Translations under genes and position numbers: made by a program
The notes under the pieces: generated by a model
The model's database searches: none
What the model was told of the DNA's origin: nothing
What the model saw: the letters and a program-made list of their open reading frames with translations, nothing else
NCBI GenBank assembly: GCA_039704465.1
Contig: JASFAU010000009.1
Coordinates: forward strand, 1 to 64,000
Origin: Plasmodiophora brassicae
Taxonomy: Eukaryota; Endomyxa; Phytomyxea; Plasmodiophorida; Plasmodiophoridae
Length of the DNA: 64,000 bases
Direction: 5' to 3'
Part shown: positions 29,764-39,583 of the stretch, piece by piece
How positions within the stretch are numbered: position 1 is the first letter of the stretch
Layout: each line of letters opens with the position of its first letter

Positions 29764-30428
29764 ATGGCGGAATCGTCGTTCTTCGTGATGGTCAGCGGTC
29801 AGGTGGACAGCTGCGCGATGCTGGGCGTGGACACCCTGTACTGCCGGTACAGTTTCCGATACGGCCACGACTGGACCTACATGCACGTACGTGCTCTGCG
29901 ATACGTACGGGTAACTAACTGCCCGGGGGCTGACAGCCGGCGTCGTCGTAGGGCCTCGAGTACGGCATGTCGCAAATAGCAAAGACATCAGGAGCGAGTG
30001 GCGGTCGCTTCCTCTGGAACTACCCCATCGACCTGACCATGCGCTCGACGAACCCGTCCGGCTGGCCGAAGCTTGTCGTCAGCGTCTACGGCTTCAACAT
30101 GTTCGGCAAGGACGTCGTGCGCGGGTACGGGTTCGTCCATGTGCCGACGACGCCCGGCCGGCACGAGCGCTACGTCCGCCTGTACCGGCCGCGGTCGTCC
30201 AGCATCTGCCAGCAGGTCATGGCCTGGATCCACGGCACGCCGCCCGAGTACTTCGACTCGAACTTTGTCGCCCAAGGCCAGGGCCGCGACGTCACCCGCG
30301 TCCAGTCCACCGGCGTCGTCAAGGTCGTCTTCAACGTCGTCACCAAGAACATGGGCGCCTTCGGGTACAGCGTCCGCGACTGCATGACGCAGGCGCTGAA
30401 CGAGGACACGCATGAGAAGGCCGCATAA
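29764..30428 (+). CDS. B9D1: B9 domain-containing protein 1 (ciliary transition zone)
   Basis: Exons 29764-29886 and 29952-30428 (one 65-bp GTACGT...TAG intron) give 199 residues, close to the 204 of human B9D1. The B9 (C2-like) domain fills the protein: FFVMVSGQVDS, LYCRYSFRYGHDW, GLEYGMSQI, WNYPIDLTMRSTNP, SGWPKLVVSVYG, DVVRGYGFVHVP, GRDVTRVQSTG and FNVVTKNM. B9D1 works with B9D2 and MKS1 in the MKS module of the ciliary transition zone and gates membrane proteins. Its presence means this organism builds, or recently built, cilia. The start ATG is followed directly by the first beta strand, as in orthologues. Confidence 0.93.
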
Positions 30429-30606
30429 TGCTTCGTTCGTTCGACGACACCGGTGTGCACCCGCTCGTATGCAATGCCACGGAGGCGTAGGTCGGTATGT
30501 AGGTTCGGCCAGGCCGGATCCAGGGCAGGCACGGCATCGTCGGATCGCGACCTTTTGCCGTGCGTCGCGTGCCGACTGCGAGACGAGCGAGAGGGGTCCT
30601 GCGGCG

Positions 30607-31780
30607 ATGGTGCAGTCGCTGACGGCGTTGACGTCGATTAGCGGTGCCGCCTACGTGCTGTCGTTCAGGTACGACCCAGGGACGCGGGTGACGTCGGTGG
30701 ACGTTACGGATGGGGCGCTGGTGTGGCGGTCGTCGCCGACGCCGTTGCAGGCGCTGAACGACAGGGCCGTTGACGACTACGGCGACATGGACGCGTTCGC
30801 CAGTGCGGTCGTCAGGGCCCTGCGCCGGTACGATGATAGGGCGTTCTCGTACGCGCTGGATGTCGAATCCAGGCCGGCAACGGTACGATGATGGGCATCC
30901 GGTTTGCCCGCTGCTGATGGGGGCGTTCGGCAGCTGACTGTGTGGCGAAGCGTTGAGAGCCAAGTCGGCCTTCTGAAGGTCGGTTTAACACGACACCTGC
31001 CGTCTCCTGCCCATGCGCCCCATTACCGACGGCCGTGTTCAGCAAGGTCTGTGCAAGTGGACGCTGGAAGAGCAGGGCGAGGCCAGTGCGAGCGCCATAC
31101 GATCGATACTGATGGCCGCTGCGACCACTATCGACGCCGAACATGTACCGTTGGATTGGCCTGTGGCCCGGGCAACACCAGTCTGAACGCGGGTGTCGTT
31201 TGCGGACAGGCCGAACGTAAGAAGCTGTCTGCGAGCAATGCCCGCCTCACCGCTGAGCTCAAGGCTCTCAACGAGTACCACGACAGGGTACGGGCCTGCC
31301 TACGAACCCTTCGTCAGCTGATCGTTGCCCGGTTGACGTGTCGTGTAGGCCGTGGAAGCCAAGGCCATTTCGGAAGAGCAGGTCGGCGCCGGTACCGTTC
31401 GTATTGCCTGACCAATCGCTGACGTGTGCCGCCCGACGTCAGATGATTCTGCACATTGCCGATCTGCAGCAGCACTTGGAGAAGGGCGTTAGAAAGGCAT
31501 CATTGCCGGCTGGGTGCCCAGCGCCGCCCATACGTTCGGGTCGGTCTTCGGCGTTGCTCGTTCACACACACACACATTGCATCTTAGTGTACGCCCACGT
31601 TTAAAGAAGCGCCAGCGTCTCCCGAGCATGGCGGATCGCCCCGGCCAGACAGCGCTCCTCGGGATGGCTCGCAGCAGGCTCCGCCCGTTCGTTCGACGGT
31701 TCGTGTCCGCGGTGCCAGGCGGCAAGCGCCCAAGGAAGCGTCCGGGTTCCCGTTGCCTTGCGATTGGCGGCAGTGTCTGA
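30607..31780 (+). CDS. XRCC4-superfamily protein (putative NHEJ factor)
   Basis: Exons 30607-30882, 30934-30978, 31043-31144, 31210-31287, 31349-31381 and 31443-31487 join in frame; a last exon, possibly 31607-31780, is uncertain. The N-terminal head has the beta-rich pattern with VDVTDGALVW, resembling the VTDG-x-x-W strand of XRCC4, then FSYALDV, TLTVWRS and KWTLEEQ. It is followed by a coiled coil (ERKKLSASNARLTAELKALNEY...EAKAISEEQMILHIADL, in pieces). XRCC4 bridges DNA ligase IV to broken ends in non-homologous end joining. The head-plus-coiled-coil architecture is shared by PAXX, XLF, SAS-6 and CCDC61, so the subgroup is not certain. A basic cluster (GGKRPRKRPGS) near the end would suit nuclear import. 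Confidence 0.55.
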
Positions 31781-32180
31781 CAGGTGTGCCTGGGGTAGGC
31801 GTGTGGAGTGATCGTCGGTAATATAGACGCCGTGTTTCTGCTGCGTCTGTTCGTCTGGGCCGAGCCCGGACCAGCGTCCGTCCGTTGTCACTTGCGTTGT
31901 CCTTGGCGGCGCCTATGCTGTGCTCTCGTACATTGTCAGCGCCCGTTCATCGTCAAAGTGGCGCTCAGGACCCCGCCAAGCAGGCGTCCCTTTGGTTCGC
32001 CAGGACGAGCGTTCTGCGTTGTCACAAGTCCCTACCTAATGATCCCAACACTGAAATCGCCTGTCGCTGTACTGGATGGGGTGATCAGTGGCGGTGCCGG
32101 TAGCGGGCGGTCGGGATCGCGTTGGGCGTACCCCCCCTACCAATACTTGTCGTTCATGTTCGACTAAGGGTCAGGCCGTC
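31781..32180. other. Intergenic, no gene seen
   Basis: Spacer between the XRCC4-like gene and the TTLL gene. It contains no convincing exon. A short upstream frame joined to TTLL is open from 32088, but its codons look non-coding. Confidence 0.4.
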
Positions 32181-34765
32181 ATGTCGCCGACGACGGCGAC
32201 GGATCCCATCGAGCCGGGCATGAAATGGACGCGCACGTCGGCCGTCTACATGACCAACCATGCACCGATATCGCTATCGGCAGCAGCAGCAACAGCGGCA
32301 GCAAGGCCATCATCATCATCATCATCGAGGCGCGTGTCCAGTGCACGTCGCCTGCGCAGCAACAGCGCCCGGCCGCGCCCGAACACCGGCCACCTGTCGC
32401 ACCGGCGGTCGGTGACACAGCAGGTGCTGCTGCTGGGTCCCCCACCTGCTCCACCAGCGTCGAGGGCGACGGGTCCGAGTCGAAGCGCGCCGCCGAAGCG
32501 GAACCCGCGTAATGGCCCGGCTCACGCGCGCCCGGTCGACTTCGGGCGCGGCGCGTCCCGGGCGGCCGCCTTCCCGACCGGGCTAACCTACCAGACGGGT
32601 CGTCACTGCCCCGCTGTCGTTCGCGCCGTCCTGGAGGGTGCCGGCCTGGCCCGCGCGTCCAAACGGACGCCGTCGTCGTTCGACCTGCTCTGGGTGACCG
32701 GCCCGGTCCCCGCCCGGCGGTTCGCGTCGCTGGCCCGCCACCAGATCATCAATCGCATACCGCGGACGATCCTGCTGGCTCGCAAGGACCTGCTCTGCCG
32801 GTCCATGCGGGCCGTCGAGCAGCGGGCGCCGGACGACGCCGCCCTCGTTCCTGAATCGTTCGTCCTGCCCGACGACAAGGAGGTGCGGGTCGCGCGCTCC
32901 CGACCCATCGTTCAGCCCGGCGACTGACACTGCCACCGCAGGCCCTGTTCCAGGCGTTCGTCCGGTCCGGCCAGGAGGGCGACGGCCTGTGGATCGTGAA
33001 GCCGTTCGACAGCCGCCAGGGGCGCGGCGTCTTTGTCACGAACCGCTGGCGCCAGGTACGCGCGACGATGCCGCGGGCGGGCGGGCGTCGTCGGCCGGCA
33101 CATTGAGCAGGTCGTTGTGTACACAGATCCCGACGCAGTCGCACGTCGTCGTCAGCCGTTACGTGTCGTCGCCGTTGCTGCTCGACGGGCGCAAGTGCGA
33201 CCTGTAGGTGCCCGCTGCGCACCATGCGGCCCGTGCGCGTCTTCGCCGACCGTCGCGTGTCGGTGTAGGAGGATCTATGCGGCGATCACGTCGATGGACC
33301 CGCTGCGGGTCTACGTCCACGACCAGGGCATCGTGCGCATCGCCACGGAGCCGTACACGACGTCGGCGGCGTCGCTGACGAACCGGTTCATCCACCTGAC
33401 GAACTCGTCGATCCAGTCGCAGAGCCCGAACTACTTCTGCACCGACGACGTCAGTGTGGAGGGCAGGCGCGCCGCCGCCTGTGGCTCTCTGTGTGTGTGT
33501 GTGCCCCGGTCGCCCTGACGCTGACCGCACAGGTCACCTGGGACAACGTCGGCAACAAGTGGACGTTCGACTGCCTGCGTCGTCACCTGCGCGACCAGGC
33601 CGAGCAGGCGGGGCGTCCGGACCCGACGCCGGCGCTCTGGGATCGTATCCACGACCTGGTCGTGCGCGCCGTCCTGGCCGTCGAGGCGCCCGTCTGCAAG
33701 GCCGTCGGGGCGCACGTCCCGTCCCGCCTGAACTGCTTCGAGCTGCTCGGCCTGGACATCATCGTCGACGACCAGCTGCGCCCGTGGCTGCTGGAGGTGA
33801 ACCAGAACCCGAGCCTGCGCTGCGACACCGGCCTCGACCTGCACGTCAAGTCGCGCGTCATCGCCGACCTGTTCAACATGCTCAACCTGCGCGCCCGCCA
33901 TCCCCAGCATCACCATCGTCGCGCCCGCTCCGCGTCATCCGCCGCCCCGCCGCCGGACCACGCCAACGGGCCCCGTCGTCCTCCTCCACCGCATCATCAT
34001 CATCATCCACATGTCCTGCACGTCACGCCGCCGGCCGTCAACGCGGCCGACTTCGGCGAGGCGTCCGATCACGACGACGACGATGACGGCGACGACGACG
34101 AGGAACAGCAGCAGCACCGACAGCAGCGGCCACGCCCGCTGCGACGTACGCGGCCGTCATCGGCCCGATCGTTGTCAGCAGCGCCTCGGACGTCGCCGCC
34201 TCCGCCGTCGTCGTCGTTAACGCGGCCGGCGTCGGCGCCCCGCGTCGGCGTACATCAGGCGGCGCGCGCGCAGCAACCGGTCGCCGTCGTGCCCGAGGTG
34301 GCGTTCGACGCGTCCACGGCGCGCCCATCCCTGGACTTGGCATCGGGGACGCTGGCACCCGGCGACCTGCGCGCCATCGACCAGGAGACGGACGCCGAGT
34401 ACGCCCGGCGGGGCGGGTTCGTGCGCGTGTTCCCCGCCGGCAACTGGCGACGGTACCAGGCCATGGTCGGCCAGTGGTCCCCGCTCACCGATTGCATCTG
34501 CCGGCGCGTCCCGTCGTCCCTGGGCGGCGAACCCGACCACAACGACCCGTCCCAGCAGCATCCGCAACCGCACCGACGCACCGTTGCCGCGCCTGCCGCC
34601 AAGGCCGTCGTCACCGTGCCCGTCGTCGTCGCGCCGTCGTCGCCCACCAGGAAGCACCCGCAGAGCCCGGCAGCGTCGGCGTCGCTGGCGACCGCCGAAG
34701 AGAAACGCCAGCAGCACCTGGACGACTGCATGCGCATGCGGTTCGGCCTGCAATTCTCCCGCTAG
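32181..34765 (+). CDS. Tubulin tyrosine ligase-like protein (polyglutamylase type)
   Basis: Exons 32181-32882, 32942-33055, 33127-33203, 33269-33449 and 33533-34765 sum to 2307 bases, 768 residues. After a ~150-residue low-complexity N-terminus comes the TTL ATP-grasp core: LLWVTGP, ILLARKDLLCRSM, SFVLPDDKE, WIVKPFDSRQGRGV, VVVSRYVSSPLLLDGRKCDL, RIYAAITSMDPLRVYV, FIHLTNSSIQ, and LLEVNQNPSL near residue 443, then LDLHVKSRVIADL. A later GGFVRVFP (about residue 651) fits the tubulin-binding tail seen in TTLL glutamylases such as TTLL5. It would add glutamates to tubulin tails, often in axonemes, in keeping with B9D1 nearby. The region after 33900 is disordered, with a poly-His run. Confidence 0.85.
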
Positions 34766-34921
34766 CACCGACACGCACACACGCACACACGCACCATACA
34801 GGGCACCGCTGGGTCTGGGGTCGGCATCGACGAACGAGAGACGGGGGAGGGCCACTCGATGTACGTAGAGGGATCCTAATACTGTATTTGGGGGAGGGGC
34901 GGGCCATGGGGACCGCAGGCG

Positions 34922-37765
34922 TCACCACCGTCGCGACGCGCCAAACTCGCCCTGCTGCGGTTTGCCAGCGGGGGCGGCCCGCTTCAGGTGGTGCGCGCCG
35001 CCCGTCGACGAGGCGGCGAACGGCCCGCCACCGCCGCCGCCGCCGCCGCCCTTGCCGTGCTGGTGGCGGTGCTCCAGGCTGCGTTCGTTCTGCTCGACGA
35101 GGATGCCGACAATGTCGGCGAACTTGAGCGCCGCGCTCTGCAGGTCGTTCTGGATCGGGGCGGCCATGCCGATGGCGTTGGCCGGCTCGTCCCAGGCGCC
35201 GGCCAGGCGGTCGGCGGCGATCAGGCGGCTGGCGCAGGCGCGCACGTCGCGCTCGGCGAGGTCGAACCGGTCGGCCAGGGCGCGCGCGTCCAGGCTGACG
35301 TAGTGGGCGCCGTACGCCAGCAGCCAGGTCTGCAGGCCGGTCACCTGGACCTGGGCGCGCAGCACCGCCTGCGCCTTGGCGGCGTGCGGGATCAGCGCCC
35401 AGCACTTCAGCTGCAGCAGGTGGTCGTAGGCGGCGCGCCAGTCGCCGTCGGACAGGGCGACGGCGGCGGCGATCACGTAGTCGCGCGTGTTCTCGGGCGG
35501 CCCGTTGAACGCGTTCTTGTGGAAGGCGTCCCAGACGCGGCGGAAGTTCTTCGAGATGACGTGGCGCTTGTCGTCGGCGGCGTGCACGGCCAGGTTGGGC
35601 ACCTCGAGGATCATGGCCGACACCAGGTGGACGGACTCGAGCAGGTCCAGCGACAGGTGCACGTGGTACGGCATCTGCCGGCGTCGCTCCAGCTTCTCCT
35701 GCTCGGTGTCGCGGTCCTGGCCCCAGCGCGTCTGCCCGGTGCCCTGCGCCAACAGCTCGCGGATGCGCCCCGTCCCGTACAGGTCGGCGATCAGCGACAG
35801 GGCGTCGCCCATCAGCCCCTGGCGGAACGCGCAGACGGACAGCATGGCCAGGGCGCGGTTGTACAGGATCTGCGTCGACACGTCCGCCTGCCCGATCGTG
35901 TCGTGCACGTGCGACATGAGGATCAGGTCGCGGGCCGCATGGAACTCGCCGTGCATCGCGTGGTGGTACGCCGTGCACAGGACGGCGCGGGCCTTGCCGC
36001 GCGCGTCCCCGTACGCGTACAGGAGGGCGCACAGGCGGTGCAGGAGCAGGCGCGGGTCGCCGTGCAGGACGTCGTCGATCAGGCGCGCCCGGGAACGCAC
36101 GGCGTCGCCCTCACCGCCGTCGCGGTGCGCGTCCAGGGCCGGCTCGTACTTGGTGTACAGCAGCTCGACGCGCAGCAGGGCGAGCAGAGCGGTGCACGTC
36201 CGGCGGTGCTGGTCGCCGACGCGCGCCCGCCCGTAGTAGTCGTGGGCCCTGCCCAGCAGCTGGAGCAGGCGGGGCTCGTCGCCCAGCCGGTCCAGGTACT
36301 CCTGCGTGTGCGGGTCCAGGTTCTGCAGCGACGCCACGTACTCGTCCGACAGGCGCGCCGCGAACGAGTACACGTTGCCGGCGACGTACTCGAGGCCGTC
36401 GTCGCGCTTGTGGCGCACCTCGGGGATGAAGGCGCCGCCGGCCTCCACAACGGACAGCGCCGTGGCCGTCGCCGACGCCTGCATGGCGGTGATGGATTCG
36501 GCGCGCGCCACCGCCTCCTTGTCGTTGGCGTCGACGGCGAACACGGTCTCGTCGACGTCGGCGTCCTCGATCAGGAGCACGTTCGGATTGTCGTCGAGCG
36601 TGTCGAGGATGTCGAGCAGCGTGTCGCAGGCGTGGTGCCAGAGCGACACCTGCATGTGCGTCCCGCTGTTGAAGTTGATGTCGAACATGGCGGACAGCAG
36701 CGTGATCTTGACCTTGATCAGGGCGGGCACCGACGACGCCTTCGACGCCAGCACCTTGAGCTCCTTGACGGCGGCGTGCCGGTCGGCGCCGCGCTTGCCG
36801 CGCGACGACTGGATCAGCATCAGCTTCTGCTGGATCAGCTCGGGCGTGAACTCGATCTCCTTGGCAGCCTCGGCGGTGGCGCCCGCCTTCGCCAGCGCCC
36901 GGCTGGCCTTGGTGCCGCCCGTCGTCGACGCCTTCTTCTGGCGCAGGCGCCGCCGATCCTCCTTGGTCATCTCCTCCTCGTCGTCCTTGGTCTTCTTGAC
37001 CCAGTAGGCGCGCGACATGGCCGGGTGCGACAGGTCGATGTCCGAGTCGGACGACGCGGACGACGCGGACGCATCGTCGTCCGACTCAAAGTCGAACTCG
37101 TCGTCGTCGTCGTCGAACGCCTTGTCGTCGTCCTGGTCGTCGCTGCCCGGTTCGCCCTCCGACTCGCCTTCAGAGCGCTCCTCCTCGGACGCGTCCTCGG
37201 ACGACGACCCGGTCTCCTCGTCGCTGGCCGACGACGCGAACTGGTCGCCGCCCTGGTCCGGCGACGCCCTGTACTCGTTGATCAGCGCCTCGAACTGGCG
37301 GTTGTGCTTCCGCATCTTCTGCTTGAGGACGTTGACGGCGCGCGAGTTCGGCCCCGACAGCTGCTTGCGGGCGTCGCGGTCGGACACGGCGGCGTTGACG
37401 GCGTCCTCCAGGTCGCACAGCATGCGGATGTACTGCCGCGGGATGCCCTCCTTCTGCGTCTTGGGCCGCGCCTTCTCGATCAGGCGGTTGGCGGCCTCGA
37501 ACGCCTTGAGCACGTTGGCCCAGTCGTCGATCTTCATCGAGTTGCGCAGGGCGCGGATCGTGGCGGTCATCGCCTCGGACTGCTTGTCGCGCGCGCTCCG
37601 GACGACGCGCTTCTCCTCCTCGGACGACGACGAGTCGTACAGCAGCATGGCGGACTGCTGCTGCTGGTCCCGCATCTGCATCTGCCCGCCCATGCCCGCC
37701 GCCGACGACGACGACGACGAATCCGATTCGTCATCGGAGGCGCGGGTCGCGAAGAAACGCGACAT
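34922..37765 (-). CDS. EIF3C: Translation initiation factor eIF3 subunit C
   Basis: This intronless gene encodes 947 residues from the ATG at 37765 (MSRFFATRASDDESDSSS), the usual start of eIF3c; the frame stays open about 100 bases further upstream. The N-terminus is Ser/Asp/Glu-rich. Conserved blocks follow (MKIDDWANVLKAFEAANR, TPELIQQKLMLIQSSRGK, HMQVSLWHHACDTLLDIL, VHDTIGQADVSTQILYNRA). The C-terminal PCI domain, including LQTWLLAYGAHYVSLDAR and its winged helix, lies at about residues 700-870. eIF3c is a core subunit that ties eIF3 to eIF1/eIF5 and the 40S subunit. The extreme C-terminus is Gly-rich. Lack of introns is unusual beside its intron-rich neighbours. Confidence 0.95.
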   Translation of the reverse strand: MSRFFATRASDDESDSSSSSSAAGMGGQMQMRDQQQQSAMLLYDSSSSEEEKRVVRSARDKQSEAMTATIRALRNSMKIDDWANVLKAFEAANRLIEKARPKTQKEGIPRQYIRMLCDLEDAVNAAVSDRDARKQLSGPNSRAVNVLKQKMRKHNRQFEALINEYRASPDQGGDQFASSASDEETGSSSEDASEEERSEGESEGEPGSDDQDDDKAFDDDDDEFDFESDDDASASSASSDSDIDLSHPAMSRAYWVKKTKDDEEEMTKEDRRRLRQKKASTTGGTKASRALAKAGATAEAAKEIEFTPELIQQKLMLIQSSRGKRGADRHAAVKELKVLASKASSVPALIKVKITLLSAMFDINFNSGTHMQVSLWHHACDTLLDILDTLDDNPNVLLIEDADVDETVFAVDANDKEAVARAESITAMQASATATALSVVEAGGAFIPEVRHKRDDGLEYVAGNVYSFAARLSDEYVASLQNLDPHTQEYLDRLGDEPRLLQLLGRAHDYYGRARVGDQHRRTCTALLALLRVELLYTKYEPALDAHRDGGEGDAVRSRARLIDDVLHGDPRLLLHRLCALLYAYGDARGKARAVLCTAYHHAMHGEFHAARDLILMSHVHDTIGQADVSTQILYNRALAMLSVCAFRQGLMGDALSLIADLYGTGRIRELLAQGTGQTRWGQDRDTEQEKLERRRQMPYHVHLSLDLLESVHLVSAMILEVPNLAVHAADDKRHVISKNFRRVWDAFHKNAFNGPPENTRDYVIAAAVALSDGDWRAAYDHLLQLKCWALIPHAAKAQAVLRAQVQVTGLQTWLLAYGAHYVSLDARALADRFDLAERDVRACASRLIAADRLAGAWDEPANAIGMAAPIQNDLQSAALKFADIVGILVEQNERSLEHRHQHGKGGGGGGGGGPFAASSTGGAHHLKRAAPAGKPQQGEFGASRRW

Positions 37766-38378
37766 GATCGAGCGTGCGGCGTTCGAGGTTGCTCGCCTAC
37801 GTGTGCGCGCGTGTGTGTGTGTGGGTCGGCACCCGGTCCTCGACGAACCCGAACTGGCAGACACGGCAGGGACGGACGGAAACGAGCGGCCACCACTCGT
37901 CGTCTGCTACAGACAATGGCCGCGGAGTCCGCAGGCGCACTCCGCGGCCCGTCCAGCTGCTGCGACTGCCCGGGCAGAGTCCGTTGTGCACCCCCCTCAG
38001 CCCCTGGCGGGCGGCACCCGATCCTGGGCAACACCGGCGCCGGAACACGCGCCAGCCATGGATGTAATTTGGTTTACGCTCGTCCTGTCTGCCGAATGGT
38101 GGACGACGGGCGTCGAAGAGCGCACCGCTTGATGTTCCAAGGGGACGGGGGCCCCGCCCTCCGTCGAGGATCGATGTCTCGTGGAACGATGTCTGACTTG
38201 GTCCGGGGATGCGCTGGGCAGGTCTGTGGCACAGGGGGTTCCGTCGCCTTGGTGCAGCTGTCACAGGGAGATATTTGGCACGACGGCGTGCTGGGGCTCC
38301 TGCGCCGCCCGTCCCTCGAGTCCTTGACGAGCGTTCCACGCGCCCGGCAAGGTCACGTCGTTTCGTTCGCCCCGGGCG
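37766..38378. promoter_or_regulatory. Putative bidirectional promoter, EIF3C/CDCA7-like
   Basis: A 613-bp spacer lies between two divergent start codons. It contains an alternating GTGTGT tract near 37802-37823, just upstream of EIF3C. No core promoter motif is recognised. Confidence 0.35.
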
Positions 38379-39296
38379 ATGTCGGCTGCGTTGGTCGACC
38401 TACAGAAGCGGATCGAATTCGCGGCTCAGCGTGCCCAGCTGGTGTGCCAGCAGATGCATGTGAGCACCGCGCCCCTATCGGTCCCGACGCAGCAACCCGC
38501 GTGCCGACCCGGCAGCTGGGGCCCAGCACCGTCCACGTTTCTGGACCCGAACATCGACGCCGTCCTGAGCAACAGGAAACGGCAGCGCGCCTCGACGCCG
38601 GGCATGCGTCGACCAGCGGGCTTGGCACCGTTGGCGATCCCGACGACGACGTTCAGCGACCAGGACCGTCTGGTTCGTAGTCCACGCAGCCCCCAGTTGC
38701 CACCTGCGATCCTCGAGATCTTCCAGGCCGGGTCGGAAACCATCGCGGACCCTAGCGCCGAGCTGGACTTCATGGACACGATGCTGGCGCCGTGCGACAC
38801 GACCAGCAGCGAGCGGCGGCCTGTCCTGGCGCAGATGACGATGCCGCCACACGATTTCGCCGCATCGCCCATGGCCGCTGCGGTCGGCACGTCCTGTCAC
38901 CAATGCAAGAGCCGGCGCGACTTCACCGACCTGATCCAGTGCCAGTGGTCGGATGATATCAGCGGGCAGCGACGCGTCTGCAAGAAGAAATACTGCTTGT
39001 AAGGAGGGAGCCAGCCACGTGTGGCGCTGCCTGCGACATTGGACTGACCTGTACGTGTGTGTGTGCCATACAGCCCGTGTCTGGATCGGTTCTATGGAGG
39101 GGCCGCGTCCAACAGGCAGCGCTGGGCGTCGGCGCAGGACGACTGGATTTGCCCGGCCTGTCGGGAAGCCTGCTGCTGCGCCATGTGCAAACGGCAGATG
39201 GCGAAACGACGGGCAGCCGCCAGCTGGCCGTGCGCCGGTGCTGCTGCCGCCAGGGAGACGACGTCCATGACCGACGATGCCGATCGGCCTGTCTAA
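38379..39296 (+). CDS. CDCA7-like zinc-finger protein
   Basis: Exons 38379-38998 and 39074-39296 (75-bp intron) give 280 residues. The N-terminal two thirds are Pro/Ser-rich with a basic patch (NRKRQRAS). The C-terminus is a Cys-rich domain of the zf-4CXXC_R1 type: CHQCKSRRDF, C..W, CKKKYCFPCLDRFYGG, DWICPACREACCCAMC. Splicing rebuilds the YCFPCLDRFYG block, which matches the CDCA7 pattern C-x2-C-L-x-N-R-Y-G. In animals and plants CDCA7 recruits the remodeler HELLS/DDM1 to chromatin and supports DNA methylation. That suggests, by inference, a similar chromatin role here. The Cys spacing is somewhat irregular at the middle cluster. Confidence 0.75.
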
Positions 39297-39309
39297 TATT
39301 ACTACAATA

Positions 39310-39583
39310 GCGCGCTAAGACGTCCGACAACGGTGTGGGTGATGATACGTGCTGCGGGTGTCGCAGCGACGACCAAAGCAAACACGGCGTCTGGGCGCAT
39401 CGCGCTCCAGATGTCCAATGCATCCGCCGATAGGTTCTCTGGCCGACGTCAGCCGCCGTGCTTGGTCCGATTTCGTCATTGCCGACGACCGCCACACGGC
39501 ATTGACGGCAGGATCGGCAGGAGGCCATCGGTGCCTGCGCGTTCGTTCTAACACTGCTCTGAAAAGCTTATGGAAACGCATTG
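39310..39583. repeat. 3' flanking duplicate of U-box/ankyrin unit, internally deleted
   Basis: This stretch matches 42468-43159 and 47462-48200, which follow the other two units, starting at GCTAAGACGTCCGACAACGG. The central ~370 bases present in those two copies are missing here, near 39525. It marks the left end of the tandem array. Confidence 0.7.

Noticed and set aside
31560..31580. CACACA/GTGTGT tracts here and near 33490, 37810, 39055 and 61600
   Set aside because: Short dinucleotide microsatellites of fewer than about ten units, mostly in introns or upstream regions. No sign of a functional array.
34988..38680. A 1230-codon plus-strand frame across EIF3C
   Set aside because: It is the antisense shadow of EIF3C; its Val/Arg/Gly-rich composition is an artefact of biased third positions.
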